Below are positions 44,224-51,780 of a stretch of DNA of 64,000 nucleotides, piece by piece (within the stretch, counting starts at the first letter, position 1; every line of letters begins with the position of its first letter). The notes beneath the pieces were generated by a model. That model did no database searches and was not told the origin of the DNA. It saw only the letters and a list, made by a program, of their open reading frames with translations. Source of the stretch: Paenibacillus ferrarius. GTDB lineage: Bacteria; Bacillota; Bacilli; Paenibacillales; NBRC-103111. The DNA lies in the NCBI RefSeq assembly GCF_002027705.1, contig NZ_MBTG01000004.1:1-64000 (forward strand), written 5' to 3'. Both the position numbers and the translations under genes were made by a program.

Positions 44224-45046
44224 TTAGCGCATCACCTCGTTCATCAGAACGAACAAATAGCATCTTGCGAAAATCGTTCGGCGTTTGTCCGAAATATTTT
44301 TTGAACAATTGTCCAAAATATCTGGCATCTCGAATGCCTACCTGACTGGCAATTTCAAAAACCTTTCTTTGCGGATCTGCCAGCATATCCATCGCTTTCT
44401 GCAGGCGAATCCGGGTTAACGTATCCGAGAAATTCTCGCCGGTTTCTTTCTTGAATAAACGGCTCAAATAGTCAGGATGATAGTGAAGCTTGTCAGCTAC
44501 CTTGGCAATCGTCATTTCGTGCTGATAATTCAACTCGATTTCATCCATGATAAGCGCAATCACTTCATTGTGTTTGGAAACTTCATGGTCTGGCACCAAC
44601 ATCCCCTGCAGCGTAAACGAATATTCCTTCAGTTGGTGACGAAGTCCAAGCTCTATCGCTTCACGCTGGCGATCCTCTTCAATAGCTTGCTTCGCTTTGC
44701 GGCAGGCAGCCATAATTTCATCGGGATCCGTTGGCTTCAAAACAAACCCAACTGCGCCTAATTTGATCGCAGCCATCGCATAATCCAGCTGATGATAGGC
44801 AGTAATAAACACCCACTTGATCGCTGGCTGCTCGGCCTGCATCAACGCCATGAGCGCTAATCCGTCTAGGCCTGGCATTTTGATATCCGTCAGAACGAGA
44901 TCTGGCTTTACGTTTCTAATCAGCGCAAGAGCTTCTAGACCATTGGCGCCCAGCCCAGCCAGCTCGAAGCCTTCTTCCTCCCAATCTAGGGACTGCAAGC
45001 CCATGCGGGTGATATGTTCATCATCGGCAATAATCATCCTAATCAC
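44213..45046 (-). CDS. YesN-type response regulator with AraC output, 277 aa
   Basis: An N-terminal receiver (IIADDEHITRMGLQSL, LVLTDIKMPGLDG with phospho-Asp, VLKP Lys) and a C-terminal AraC domain (MTIAKVADKLHYHPDYLSRLF, IASQVGIRDARYFGQLFKK). It probably activates the downstream binding-protein and permease genes. The GTG at 45046 has GGGAGG 7 nt upstream; the frame begins eight codons earlier without a site. Confidence 0.92.
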   Translation of the reverse strand: MIRMIIADDEHITRMGLQSLDWEEEGFELAGLGANGLEALALIRNVKPDLVLTDIKMPGLDGLALMALMQAEQPAIKWVFITAYHQLDYAMAAIKLGAVGFVLKPTDPDEIMAACRKAKQAIEEDRQREAIELGLRHQLKEYSFTLQGMLVPDHEVSKHNEVIALIMDEIELNYQHEMTIAKVADKLHYHPDYLSRLFKKETGENFSDTLTRIRLQKAMDMLADPQRKVFEIASQVGIRDARYFGQLFKKYFGQTPNDFRKMLFVRSDERGDALNDK

Positions 45047-45078
45047 ATAAGTTCCTCCCACTTGAAGCAAGTGAGTTA

Positions 45079-45107
45079 ATTATCTTTGTTTTCGGCAGAT
45101 AGTTCAA
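45079..45107 (-). promoter_or_regulatory. promoter of the regulator-kinase-ABC operon
   Basis: Minus-strand -35 TTGAAC (45102-45107), 17-bp spacer, -10 GATAAT (45079-45084), about 33 nt before the GTG start. Confidence 0.7.
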
Positions 45108-45138
45108 TCACTAAATTAACAATTTCGCCTCGATTGCA

Positions 45139-45200
45139 CAAAAAAAGGGACCTAGCCAACGGGGCCAGGTCCAAAGTTTATATTAAAAAAGGGGGTCTTA
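45139..45200 (-). ncRNA. candidate small RNA, copy 1
   Basis: Copy 1 of a duplicated module. The 3' end is a strong terminator: GGACCT-GCC / GGC-AGGTCC hairpin at 45148-45172 plus seven T (45140-45146). Just upstream is the single-stranded stretch ACCCCCTTTTTTAATATAAA. A TATGAT box at 45207-45212 could start a transcript near 45200. No minus-strand gene precedes it. C-rich loops followed by U in Bacillota small RNAs often pair with Shine-Dalgarno sequences; this role is inferred. A 19-codon frame (MIRSKTPFFNINFGPGPVG) also crosses the segment. Confidence 0.4.
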
Positions 45201-45232
45201 CTTCGTATCATACGCCACTTATGTTATCGGAG

Positions 45233-45261
45233 TGTAACGGTAATATTGTATTTGTGTTACA
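45233..45261. promoter_or_regulatory. inverted repeat TGTAAC-N17-GTTACA, copy 1
   Basis: Six-base arms 17 bp apart, TGTAAC (45233-45238) and GTTACA (45256-45261). The same arms and the same spacing recur in copy 2 (45404-45432) although the 17-bp spacers differ in sequence, which points to selection on the arms. It lies upstream of the candidate small RNA; it could be an operator or an alternative-sigma promoter. Confidence 0.5.
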
Positions 45262-45307
45262 AATTACAGGATGTGCGTAACCAATTCCCCGCTTCTCCTT
45301 ACACCAA

Positions 45308-45368
45308 TAAAAAAAGGGGATCTAGCCACCGGGGCCAGATCCAAAGTTTATATTAAAAAAGGGGGGTC
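45308..45368 (-). ncRNA. candidate small RNA, copy 2
   Basis: Copy 2 of the module, about 170 bp from copy 1. The terminator hairpin GGATCT-GCC / GGC-AGATCC (45319-45343) carries compensatory changes relative to copy 1 (C to T in one arm, G to A in the other) and is followed by seven T. The CCCCCCTTTTTTAATATAAA stretch is kept. TATAAT at 45375-45380 is a candidate -10 box. In this copy a stop codon interrupts the peptide frame seen in copy 1, which favours an RNA over a peptide. Confidence 0.4.
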
Positions 45369-45403
45369 ATGCTTATTATATTACCCTACCAATGTTAGAG
45401 GCG

Positions 45404-45432
45404 TGTAACTGGAATGTTCCAATTGTGTTACA
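45404..45432. promoter_or_regulatory. inverted repeat TGTAAC-N17-GTTACA, copy 2
   Basis: The second occurrence with identical arms and spacing; the spacer carries its own short palindrome (GGAATGTTCC). It lies 95 nt upstream of the start of the plus-strand esterase-like gene as well as upstream of small RNA copy 2, so it may serve either direction. Confidence 0.5.
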
Positions 45433-45526
45433 AATAATTATGAAACATAAGCTGCAATACATGAAACCAAGTTGCGCATACTAATGCTAATTGTTGAAAT
45501 ATGGATATGACAAAGGAGCAAAACCT

Positions 45527-46798
45527 GTGAGTATGGAAGACGCCATTGTGCAACAAATCAAACAGCAAGCGGTACGCTTGAACACCCCGGAAGATATGGA
45601 TGTACTTATTGACGCAATTGGTGATAAGCGGTATGTTCTGCTTGGCGAAGCTACGCACGGCACATCCGAATTTTATAAGCTGCGCATGGAGCTGAGCCGT
45701 GCCTTAATTGAAAAAAAAGGATTCTCATTTATTGCGGTTGAGGGCGATTGGCCTTCCTGTTATGAGATTAATCGCTATGTGAAGCAAGATAAGGCTGCAA
45801 AGCCAAGTGCTCACGCTAATCTTGCAGCCTTTCATCGCTGGCCATCCTGGATGTGGGCAAATGAGGAAGCTGCCGAGCTGATTACCTGGCTAAGGCAGCA
45901 CAACACAGATAAACCTGTCGATCAGCGGGTCGGATTCTATGGACTTGATGTCTATAGTTTATGGGAGTCCTTAGAAGAAATTGAACGCTATTTGCTGGAA
46001 ACAGGTACGCCAGAGCAGCTAGCTTCGGCACGCAAAGCTTTTGAGTGTTTCGACGCTTATGAAAAAGAGGGGCAAAATTACGGTGCTTCCGCGGCTTTCT
46101 ATGGCGAAAGCTGCAAGGATGAGGTTGTGAAGCTGCTTGCTTCGCTTCACGCTAAGCGCGTGCGGGATCACACCGACGGCGAAGCGGCTCTCAGCGCGGA
46201 ATTAAACGCGCTGGTTGCCGTGAACGCCGAGGATTACTACCGCACGATGGTCCGTCATGACGCGGATTCGTGGAACATCCGCGATCGCCACATGGTCGAG
46301 GCGCTGCGCCGCCTCGCTGCGTTCCACGGCCCAGACGCCAAAGTGATCGTCTGGGCGCACAACACGCACATTGGCGATGCGCGTGCAACGGACATGCTGG
46401 CCGACGGCATGGTCAACGTCGGCCAGCTCGTGCGCGAAGCGCACGGCGAAGCCGATGTGTTCGCCATCGGCTTCGGCACTTACACCGGCACCGTGATCGC
46501 CGGTTCAGCTTGGGGCGCGCCGATGGCGACGATGCAGGTACCCCCAGCTCAGCCGGGCAGCTGGGAGGAGCTTATGCATCGCGCCGGCGCGCATGATCAG
46601 ATCCTCCTGCTCAGCAAGGAGGATCCTGTCCTTGGGCACGAGGCGCTGGGGCATCGTGCCATTGGTGTCGTGTACCACCCGTCTTATGAGCGGGGGAACT
46701 ATGTCCCCTCGCTCATGGCGCGGCGGTACGACGCCTTCGTGCATGTGGACGAAAGCCATGCGCTTCGTCCGCTTGCGATCAACAATGTGTTGGTTTGA
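45527..46798 (+). CDS. erythromycin esterase family protein, 423 aa
   Basis: Matches the erythromycin-esterase/YbfO family: LLGEATHGTSEFYKLRMEL (conserved His/Glu), FIAVEGDWPSCYEINRYV, HRWPSWMWANEE, RDRHMVEALRRLA and VIVWAHNTHIGDARATDM. The catalytic His/Glu residues are present. Many chromosomal members do not give macrolide resistance, so resistance should not be assumed. It is cytoplasmic. The GTG at 45527 follows AAAGGAG by 8 nt. The last third (from about 46140) is more GC-rich than the first. Confidence 0.85.
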   Translation: MSMEDAIVQQIKQQAVRLNTPEDMDVLIDAIGDKRYVLLGEATHGTSEFYKLRMELSRALIEKKGFSFIAVEGDWPSCYEINRYVKQDKAAKPSAHANLAAFHRWPSWMWANEEAAELITWLRQHNTDKPVDQRVGFYGLDVYSLWESLEEIERYLLETGTPEQLASARKAFECFDAYEKEGQNYGASAAFYGESCKDEVVKLLASLHAKRVRDHTDGEAALSAELNALVAVNAEDYYRTMVRHDADSWNIRDRHMVEALRRLAAFHGPDAKVIVWAHNTHIGDARATDMLADGMVNVGQLVREAHGEADVFAIGFGTYTGTVIAGSAWGAPMATMQVPPAQPGSWEELMHRAGAHDQILLLSKEDPVLGHEALGHRAIGVVYHPSYERGNYVPSLMARRYDAFVHVDESHALRPLAINNVLV

Positions 46799-46864
46799 TC
46801 TCAGACCCTACAGCCTAGTAGCTCTATCGGCCGAAAGGCCGCTAGGGCGACTAGGCCCACTAAC

Positions 46865-47245
46865 TCCTGAAATTATGCATCCTCTTTGCTCATAACATCG
46901 CCCTATCCGCTCGCCCCCCTCCTCTAATCCTGCAATTGCACACCCTTTTTGCTCACGACATCGCCCTATCCACTAGCCCCCTCCAATTCCTGCGATTGTG
47001 CATCCTTTTTGCTCACCACACAGCCCTATCAACTAGCCCCCCTCCAATTCCTGCAATTATGCATCCTTTGTGCTCATAACATCGCCCTTTCGGCTAGCCC
47101 CCTCCAATTCCTGCAATTGTGCATCCTTCTTGCTCATAACATCGCCCTATCCACTAGCCCCCTCCAATTCCTGCAATTGTGCATCCTTTTTGCTCACCAC
47201 ACAGCCCAAACCAGTAAATTCCTGCGATTGTGCATCCTTTTGAGG
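46865..47245 (+). repeat. tandem array of about 60-bp units (six to seven copies)
   Basis: Units of about 60 bp follow head to tail. Each starts with CTGC(A/G)ATT(G/A)TGCATCCTTTTTGCTCA, continues ACATCGCCCTATCCACTAGC and ends CCCCTCCAATTC. The copies differ by scattered substitutions (for example CACAG for ATCG in two units), and the last copies are truncated. The CTGCAATTGTGCA part is a family A half-box. There is no long open frame or promoter. With the family A pair that follows, it fills most of the 706-bp gap between the esterase-like gene and corA. Confidence 0.85.
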
Positions 47246-47281
47246 ATTAATCTGCATTCCATGGTGAAATAGCTGAGAAAG

Positions 47282-47348
47282 CCTGCACAATCGCAGGCTT
47301 TCCCCCTTTTCCGCATCATTTCGCTGAAAAAAACTGCACTTTTGCAGG
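47282..47348. repeat. interspersed repeat family A pair
   Basis: CCTGCACAATCGCAGG (47282-47297) and CTGCACTTTTGCAGG (47334-47348), separated by a spacer containing ATTTCGCTGAAAAA, the same spacer motif as in the 20.1-kb locus. It marks the end of the tandem array. Confidence 0.7.
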
Positions 47349-47504
47349 TATTCCAAAGTCGGTGGAGTCATCCACCTTATTTGAGTCAGCCTATGGAGAG
47401 CTGTTGATCGTGTTTGGAGCCTGAACATTCTAATCTCCCCAATTTGTATGGTAAAATAAAACAAAACAAGCAATGAAAATAATATCCATCTAGGAGTTTT
47501 AGAT

Positions 47505-48455
47505 ATGATTCGTTCAGTTGCCATTACCAAGGATTACAGAGTCCTTCACGATGTTCCCCTAAATCAGCTTGCCGACCCCAACATTCAGTGGTATTGGGTC
47601 GATTTTCATAATCCCAACGAGGAAGAAGCTAAGCATCTAAAGGATCCTTTTGGCTTCCACCCATTGGCCATTGAGGATTGCTTTTATTTATTGCAGCGGC
47701 CCAAAATGGACCATTATGAGGACGTCCATTTCTTCGTCATGCATGCCATTAATGCGAAGACATTAGCCGCGGAAGAGGTGGACATGTTTCTGGGGAGCAA
47801 CTATATTGTTACCTTTCATCTGCATGAATCCAGGGAAATTGAGGATGCGTGGAGCCGGGTATCCGAACAGGAAGCTCTGCGCAAGGAAGGCCACATCTAT
47901 GCGGCCTATCTCGTGCTGGACAATCTTGTCGATCAGTATTTCCCCAGCGTCTACCAGATCGAGGATCAACTCGACGATATTGAGAACAATTTGAATTCGG
48001 AAGCCACGGAAGTGCTGATGAGCCATATTTTCGAAATCAGAGCACAATTGCTGAAGCTGCGCCGTACGATCGTGCCGATGCGCGATTTGCTGTATAGGGT
48101 CATTAATACGGAGCGAATTGATCACTTGCGGGGACATCTCGTCTTTTTCACCGACATCCACGACCATCTGCTCAAGCTTTCGGAAATGATCGAATCCAAT
48201 CGCGATATGACCGCAGATATGCGGGACAGCTACATATCATTGAATTCCAACCGCATGAACAATATTATGAAAACGTTAACCGTCATCACGACGATTTTCA
48301 TGCCGCTTACCTTCATTGCCGGTATTTATGGCATGAATTTCGCTCATATGCCTGAGCTGGAATGGAAGTGGGGATATTTCCTTATCCTTCTGATCATGTT
48401 TGGCATTGGCTTCGGAATGTTTCTCTGGTTTCGAAAAAAAGGATGGTTCAAATAA
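47505..48455 (+). CDS. corA: CorA-type magnesium/divalent cation channel, 316 aa
   Basis: A long cytoplasmic alpha/beta and helical funnel domain (residues 1-250) is followed by two C-terminal membrane helices. The GMN selectivity signature lies at the end of the first (IYGMNFAHMPELEWKWGY), and a basic tail RKKGWFK ends the protein. CorA forms pentamers that admit Mg2+ and related ions. GGAG precedes the ATG by 9 nt. It is transcribed alone. Confidence 0.93.
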   Translation: MIRSVAITKDYRVLHDVPLNQLADPNIQWYWVDFHNPNEEEAKHLKDPFGFHPLAIEDCFYLLQRPKMDHYEDVHFFVMHAINAKTLAAEEVDMFLGSNYIVTFHLHESREIEDAWSRVSEQEALRKEGHIYAAYLVLDNLVDQYFPSVYQIEDQLDDIENNLNSEATEVLMSHIFEIRAQLLKLRRTIVPMRDLLYRVINTERIDHLRGHLVFFTDIHDHLLKLSEMIESNRDMTADMRDSYISLNSNRMNNIMKTLTVITTIFMPLTFIAGIYGMNFAHMPELEWKWGYFLILLIMFGIGFGMFLWFRKKGWFK

Positions 48456-48461
48456 AAAACA

Positions 48462-48959
48462 TTATGCTTTCCTTACAGATTTCACGATATAGAAAGCAAT
48501 GATACCAAAGAGCGCCAGCAGGAACACAGGCAACAAGCCCAAGCTGGGATCTTGACCCGAAGCGGAATGTACTATCATCCATTCAATGTAGCCAAATAGC
48601 AGCAAGATAAGCACTTTCAACCAGCTGATCATCTTAATGGCGATGACATACTGTTCCTGCGCATTGGCCGGCGTAATTTCTTTCAAATAATTAAACTGAT
48701 GAGGAATTCGGCGCAGCCATGTAAGTCCAGCATAAATAACAAGGCTGAGAATGGGCAGAAAGATCAAGCTTCCTTTGCCACCCCAACCATTTGGCTTGCC
48801 CGTCAAATCAAAATGCGTAGGAAACCGTTCCGGCAAGTTAGACCATGCCCAAACCACATAAGCAAACGTTAAAATGATGAGACAGACAGATATCACGTTG
48901 TGGATAATTTCTAATTTTGACTTGGGGATTTGAAGTATCGGCCTATTCGTGTGAAGCAT
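48462..48959 (-). CDS. DUF1648 membrane protein, 165 aa
   Basis: Four predicted membrane helices. The diagnostic loop after the first is NLPERFPTHFDLTGKPNGWGGKGSL, as in DUF1648 domains of SdpI-like immunity and related proteins of mostly unknown role. The ATG at 48959 has GAGGAGGG upstream; the longer frame to 49082 has no site. It converges on corA with a 6-nt gap. Confidence 0.8.
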   Translation of the reverse strand: MLHTNRPILQIPKSKLEIIHNVISVCLIILTFAYVVWAWSNLPERFPTHFDLTGKPNGWGGKGSLIFLPILSLVIYAGLTWLRRIPHQFNYLKEITPANAQEQYVIAIKMISWLKVLILLLFGYIEWMIVHSASGQDPSLGLLPVFLLALFGIIAFYIVKSVRKA

Positions 48960-49257
48960 TGAAATCACCCTCCTCTTTGGACTACCTTCTTGGCTTGATG
49001 CATAATAGCGGCCAACATAGTGTGCTGCAATAGACACTAGTTTGCCGATCTTACTTTTGCAGCTTACCTGCATGAACCGCATGTTTCTTTGTCGTCCTAG
49101 TTTGCCTTCATCTTATTATAGTCTTCGACTATTGCACTTCTCAACTCACCCAGTCCGCGCTCAAAGTACCGCATACCTTCAGAGGACCCTCGATCTGACC
49201 CCTGCGAACCGGAATCGCATAATCAGCAGTAAAACACGAGCAAGATTTCGATGAAAC

Positions 49258-49447
49258 GGAACTACGATCCGCTATTTGTGACAAAAGTGGGGAAAATGAA
49301 GGTGTAGCGGAACTACGTTCCCTTATTTCCTCCAAAAACACGATAATACCTTGAAAGTCTAACATCAAAACCACCCAAATAGAGGAACACAGTTCCTCTT
49401 CAGCAGAAATTCCGCCGATTCCAGCAAAATAGAGGAACGTAGTTCCG
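49258..49447. repeat. interspersed repeat family B cluster
   Basis: GGAACTACGATCCGCTATTT (49259) and GGAACTACGTTCCCTTATTT (49309) are followed by AAATAGAGGAACACAGTTCC (49377-49396) and AAATAGAGGAACGTAGTTCC (49428-49447) in the opposite sense. The spacer ATTCCAGCAAAATAG is shared with the 61.8-kb locus. The 686-bp gap (48960-49645) also holds the alpha-galactosidase terminator; I see nothing else between 48960 and 49257. Confidence 0.7.
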
Positions 49448-49583
49448 TTTGAATGGACTTGGCATCATCCAGCAGGGCTAATATGACTTCCTTCGGAATA
49501 TCTTCACCGGTGAATTGATTAACGCTCCAGCATTCACTTATCGATATAGAGGCTGACAGGCCGCTGCACAACGGTCAAAATAA

Positions 49584-49613
49584 GTAAAAAACCTAGCCCC
49601 TTGGGCATAGGTT
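49584..49613 (-). terminator. terminator of the alpha-galactoside operon
   Basis: On the minus strand AACCTAT-GCCC / GGGC-TAGGTT closes a 3-nt loop and runs into six T residues, 33 nt after the GH36 stop codon. Confidence 0.88.
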
Positions 49614-49645
49614 CGCAATTTTTCACTCGAGCAAATATTTCCACG

Positions 49646-51751
49646 CTACACTCTTTGCAACCGAATGAGAGCACTGTCATAATCACCTGTTAACTTAGGA
49701 TTCAAGCCCACATGCATCAAGTTTTTACCTTTGAATCGAACCGGCTCCTGCTCCAAGCCATGCACCAAATAATCGGCATTCGGCTCCAAGCCCTGTAGGC
49801 TTATACTCGGCAGCGAATTGCCAAACTGCTGCGCATGCAGAAATAGAAACACAACCGCTTCGCCCCCGTCCTTGCTTACATATTGAACGGCAGCCACATC
49901 CGAATCTCTCAGCGATCGCAAGCGATACTGATGACCCGCCATTATGATGTGTCTAATTTCTTTATACTGGGCAATATAAGCGGCAGCTTCTTGCATTTCC
50001 TCCTCCGACCACAGTTTCAAGTCGGCCCCAATCCCGAGTCCTCCCATCATGGCGCTGTGGAAGCGAAAGGCCAGCGAAAGGCTCCTTCCGTTCAAGCTGT
50101 GCGGCGACTCAGTAACCCAGCACATCATCACTTGCGGACTATACACGTAAGCAAAGCCCTCCTGAATACGCAGGCGATCAAAAGCATCCGTGTTGTCGCT
50201 TGGCCATACCTGATCGGCATATCGAAGAATGCCCAAGTCGATTCTGGAGCCCCCGCCCGCGCAGGATTCGAATTCGACATGGGGGAATTTTGTCCTCAGC
50301 TCAGCCCAAATTTCGTACAAGCTCTGCACATGCTTCACCCATACGGCATGATAAGGATTCTGGATATCATCGGCTGTCCCTGCTTCTGTCAAGGTGCGAT
50401 TCATATCCCATTTGATAAAAGTGATGCTGTAGCTGCTCAATAACTCCGTCATGAAATCGAGAATATACTGCTTCACTTCCGTCTTGCCCAAATTAAGCAG
50501 CAATTGATTCCTTTGCAGGGTGCCCTCTCTGGTCGGGAATTGATACACCCAATCCGGATGCTTCCTGTACAGATCGCTATCAGGATTGACAGATTCAGGC
50601 TCAACCCAGATGCCGAAGTCCATGCCAAGGCTGGTGACTTCATCAATCAGCTCCTGAAGCCCATTCGGAAACTTCTCGGCATTCACATGCCAGTCCCCCA
50701 GACCTGCCTGATCGCTGTTTCTGCTGCCGAACCAGCCGTCATCCACAACGAAAAGCTCTACGCCAAGCTTCGCAGCCGATCGCGCCAGCTCCATTTGCCC
50801 TTGGGCTTCCACTTGGAAGTACGTCGCTTCCCACGAATTATACAGTACCCTGCGATGAGCCTGCGAAGGAAAAACGAAAGCTCGCTGATAACTGTGAAGC
50901 TGCCTGCTCATGTCACCGAAGCCCCGCGAAGTATAGCCGCCGATGAAAGACGGGGACGTTATGCACTCCCCACCTTGCAGCAGAATCGGACAGTCAAAAT
51001 CGTTCATGCCGCCAACAACCCGCACATGATTAAAGTTGGTTTTCTCCGCAACGATTTTCCAGTTGCCGCTCCAGCCCAGAACGCCAAACCACACCTTGCC
51101 GGAAACTTCGTCTGCCTTCCCATTATCCACAGCAAACCATGGATTCGCATGGGGCCCCGTGAAGCCTCTTCTGGATTCCAAGGTTTTCTTGCCCTCCGAC
51201 AGCAGGGTGTCTCTGAGCTGAAACTCTCCGGACCATCTTCCCGACACATGAGTCAGACGATAGCTTGGAAGAGTGGGCAAAGACCAGGCTGCGGACATCA
51301 TTTGCTCGATGACGACTTCCGTGTCGCTCTGATTGACAACCTCGGCAGTCCGTTCAATCAAATCATGCTCGTGAATGACTTTGTAAGTTAAATTGACGAT
51401 TAGATCGTAATGAACGTCTTTGAGAATTACTCGGAGTGTATCCTGCTCAATCGCAAACCCCGTGTAGGCCAATTTCAAATCTCTGACGCCATCTTGGAAC
51501 CTAACCTTCAAGCACGGCTCTACATAGCTGCTTCCGCCATGACCGCCGTATTCTTCCTTTTCCCTATCCACTTCTGCGTCAAAGGAACTGTGATGACGGC
51601 TTTGCAGAAGATGCGCGCATTCGCGCGCATCAATGGCATCTCCCCAATAAATCTGCTGCAGGACCCCTTTGTCATTCAAGCCAAACACGTAGGAGGTCGT
51701 GCGCATTTGAATTTCGAATAATCGCAAGTCTTCATGATAAACTATCGACAT
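49646..51751 (-). CDS. alpha-galactosidase, glycoside hydrolase family 36, intracellular, 701 aa
   Basis: GH36 layout: an N-terminal beta-supersandwich (about 1-310), a TIM barrel (about 315-600) and a C-terminal beta domain. Motifs: VLYNSWEATYF, FVVDDGWFG, FIKWDMNR with the nucleophile Asp, FESCAGGGSRIDLGIL and WPSDNTDAFDR with the acid/base Asp. There is no signal peptide, so it hydrolyses imported alpha-galactosides such as melibiose or raffinose-type sugars. It is the last gene of the seven-gene regulon, 29 nt after the secreted enzyme gene. GAGGGTGTTGG precedes the ATG. Confidence 0.93.
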   Translation of the reverse strand: MSIVYHEDLRLFEIQMRTTSYVFGLNDKGVLQQIYWGDAIDARECAHLLQSRHHSSFDAEVDREKEEYGGHGGSSYVEPCLKVRFQDGVRDLKLAYTGFAIEQDTLRVILKDVHYDLIVNLTYKVIHEHDLIERTAEVVNQSDTEVVIEQMMSAAWSLPTLPSYRLTHVSGRWSGEFQLRDTLLSEGKKTLESRRGFTGPHANPWFAVDNGKADEVSGKVWFGVLGWSGNWKIVAEKTNFNHVRVVGGMNDFDCPILLQGGECITSPSFIGGYTSRGFGDMSRQLHSYQRAFVFPSQAHRRVLYNSWEATYFQVEAQGQMELARSAAKLGVELFVVDDGWFGSRNSDQAGLGDWHVNAEKFPNGLQELIDEVTSLGMDFGIWVEPESVNPDSDLYRKHPDWVYQFPTREGTLQRNQLLLNLGKTEVKQYILDFMTELLSSYSITFIKWDMNRTLTEAGTADDIQNPYHAVWVKHVQSLYEIWAELRTKFPHVEFESCAGGGSRIDLGILRYADQVWPSDNTDAFDRLRIQEGFAYVYSPQVMMCWVTESPHSLNGRSLSLAFRFHSAMMGGLGIGADLKLWSEEEMQEAAAYIAQYKEIRHIIMAGHQYRLRSLRDSDVAAVQYVSKDGGEAVVFLFLHAQQFGNSLPSISLQGLEPNADYLVHGLEQEPVRFKGKNLMHVGLNPKLTGDYDSALIRLQRV

Positions 51752-51780
51752 GAACCAACACCCTCATCTGTTTATTTCAT

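Noticed and set aside
46191..46596. Several long overlapping frames on both strands inside the esterase-like gene
   Set aside because: They are Arg/Ala/Ser-rich shadows of a GC-rich part of the gene, with no ribosome binding sites.
45527..46798. Macrolide resistance gene
   Set aside because: The family match is real, but many chromosomal members have no resistance role and there is no mobile or resistance context here.
46865..47245. CRISPR array
   Set aside because: The spacing is regular, but the whole 60-bp unit is repeated with scattered changes; there are no invariant short repeats with unique spacers, and no cas genes are nearby.
50504..51391. 295-aa frame antisense to the GH36 gene
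   Set aside because: A shadow of the alpha-galactosidase gene with no recognisable motif.
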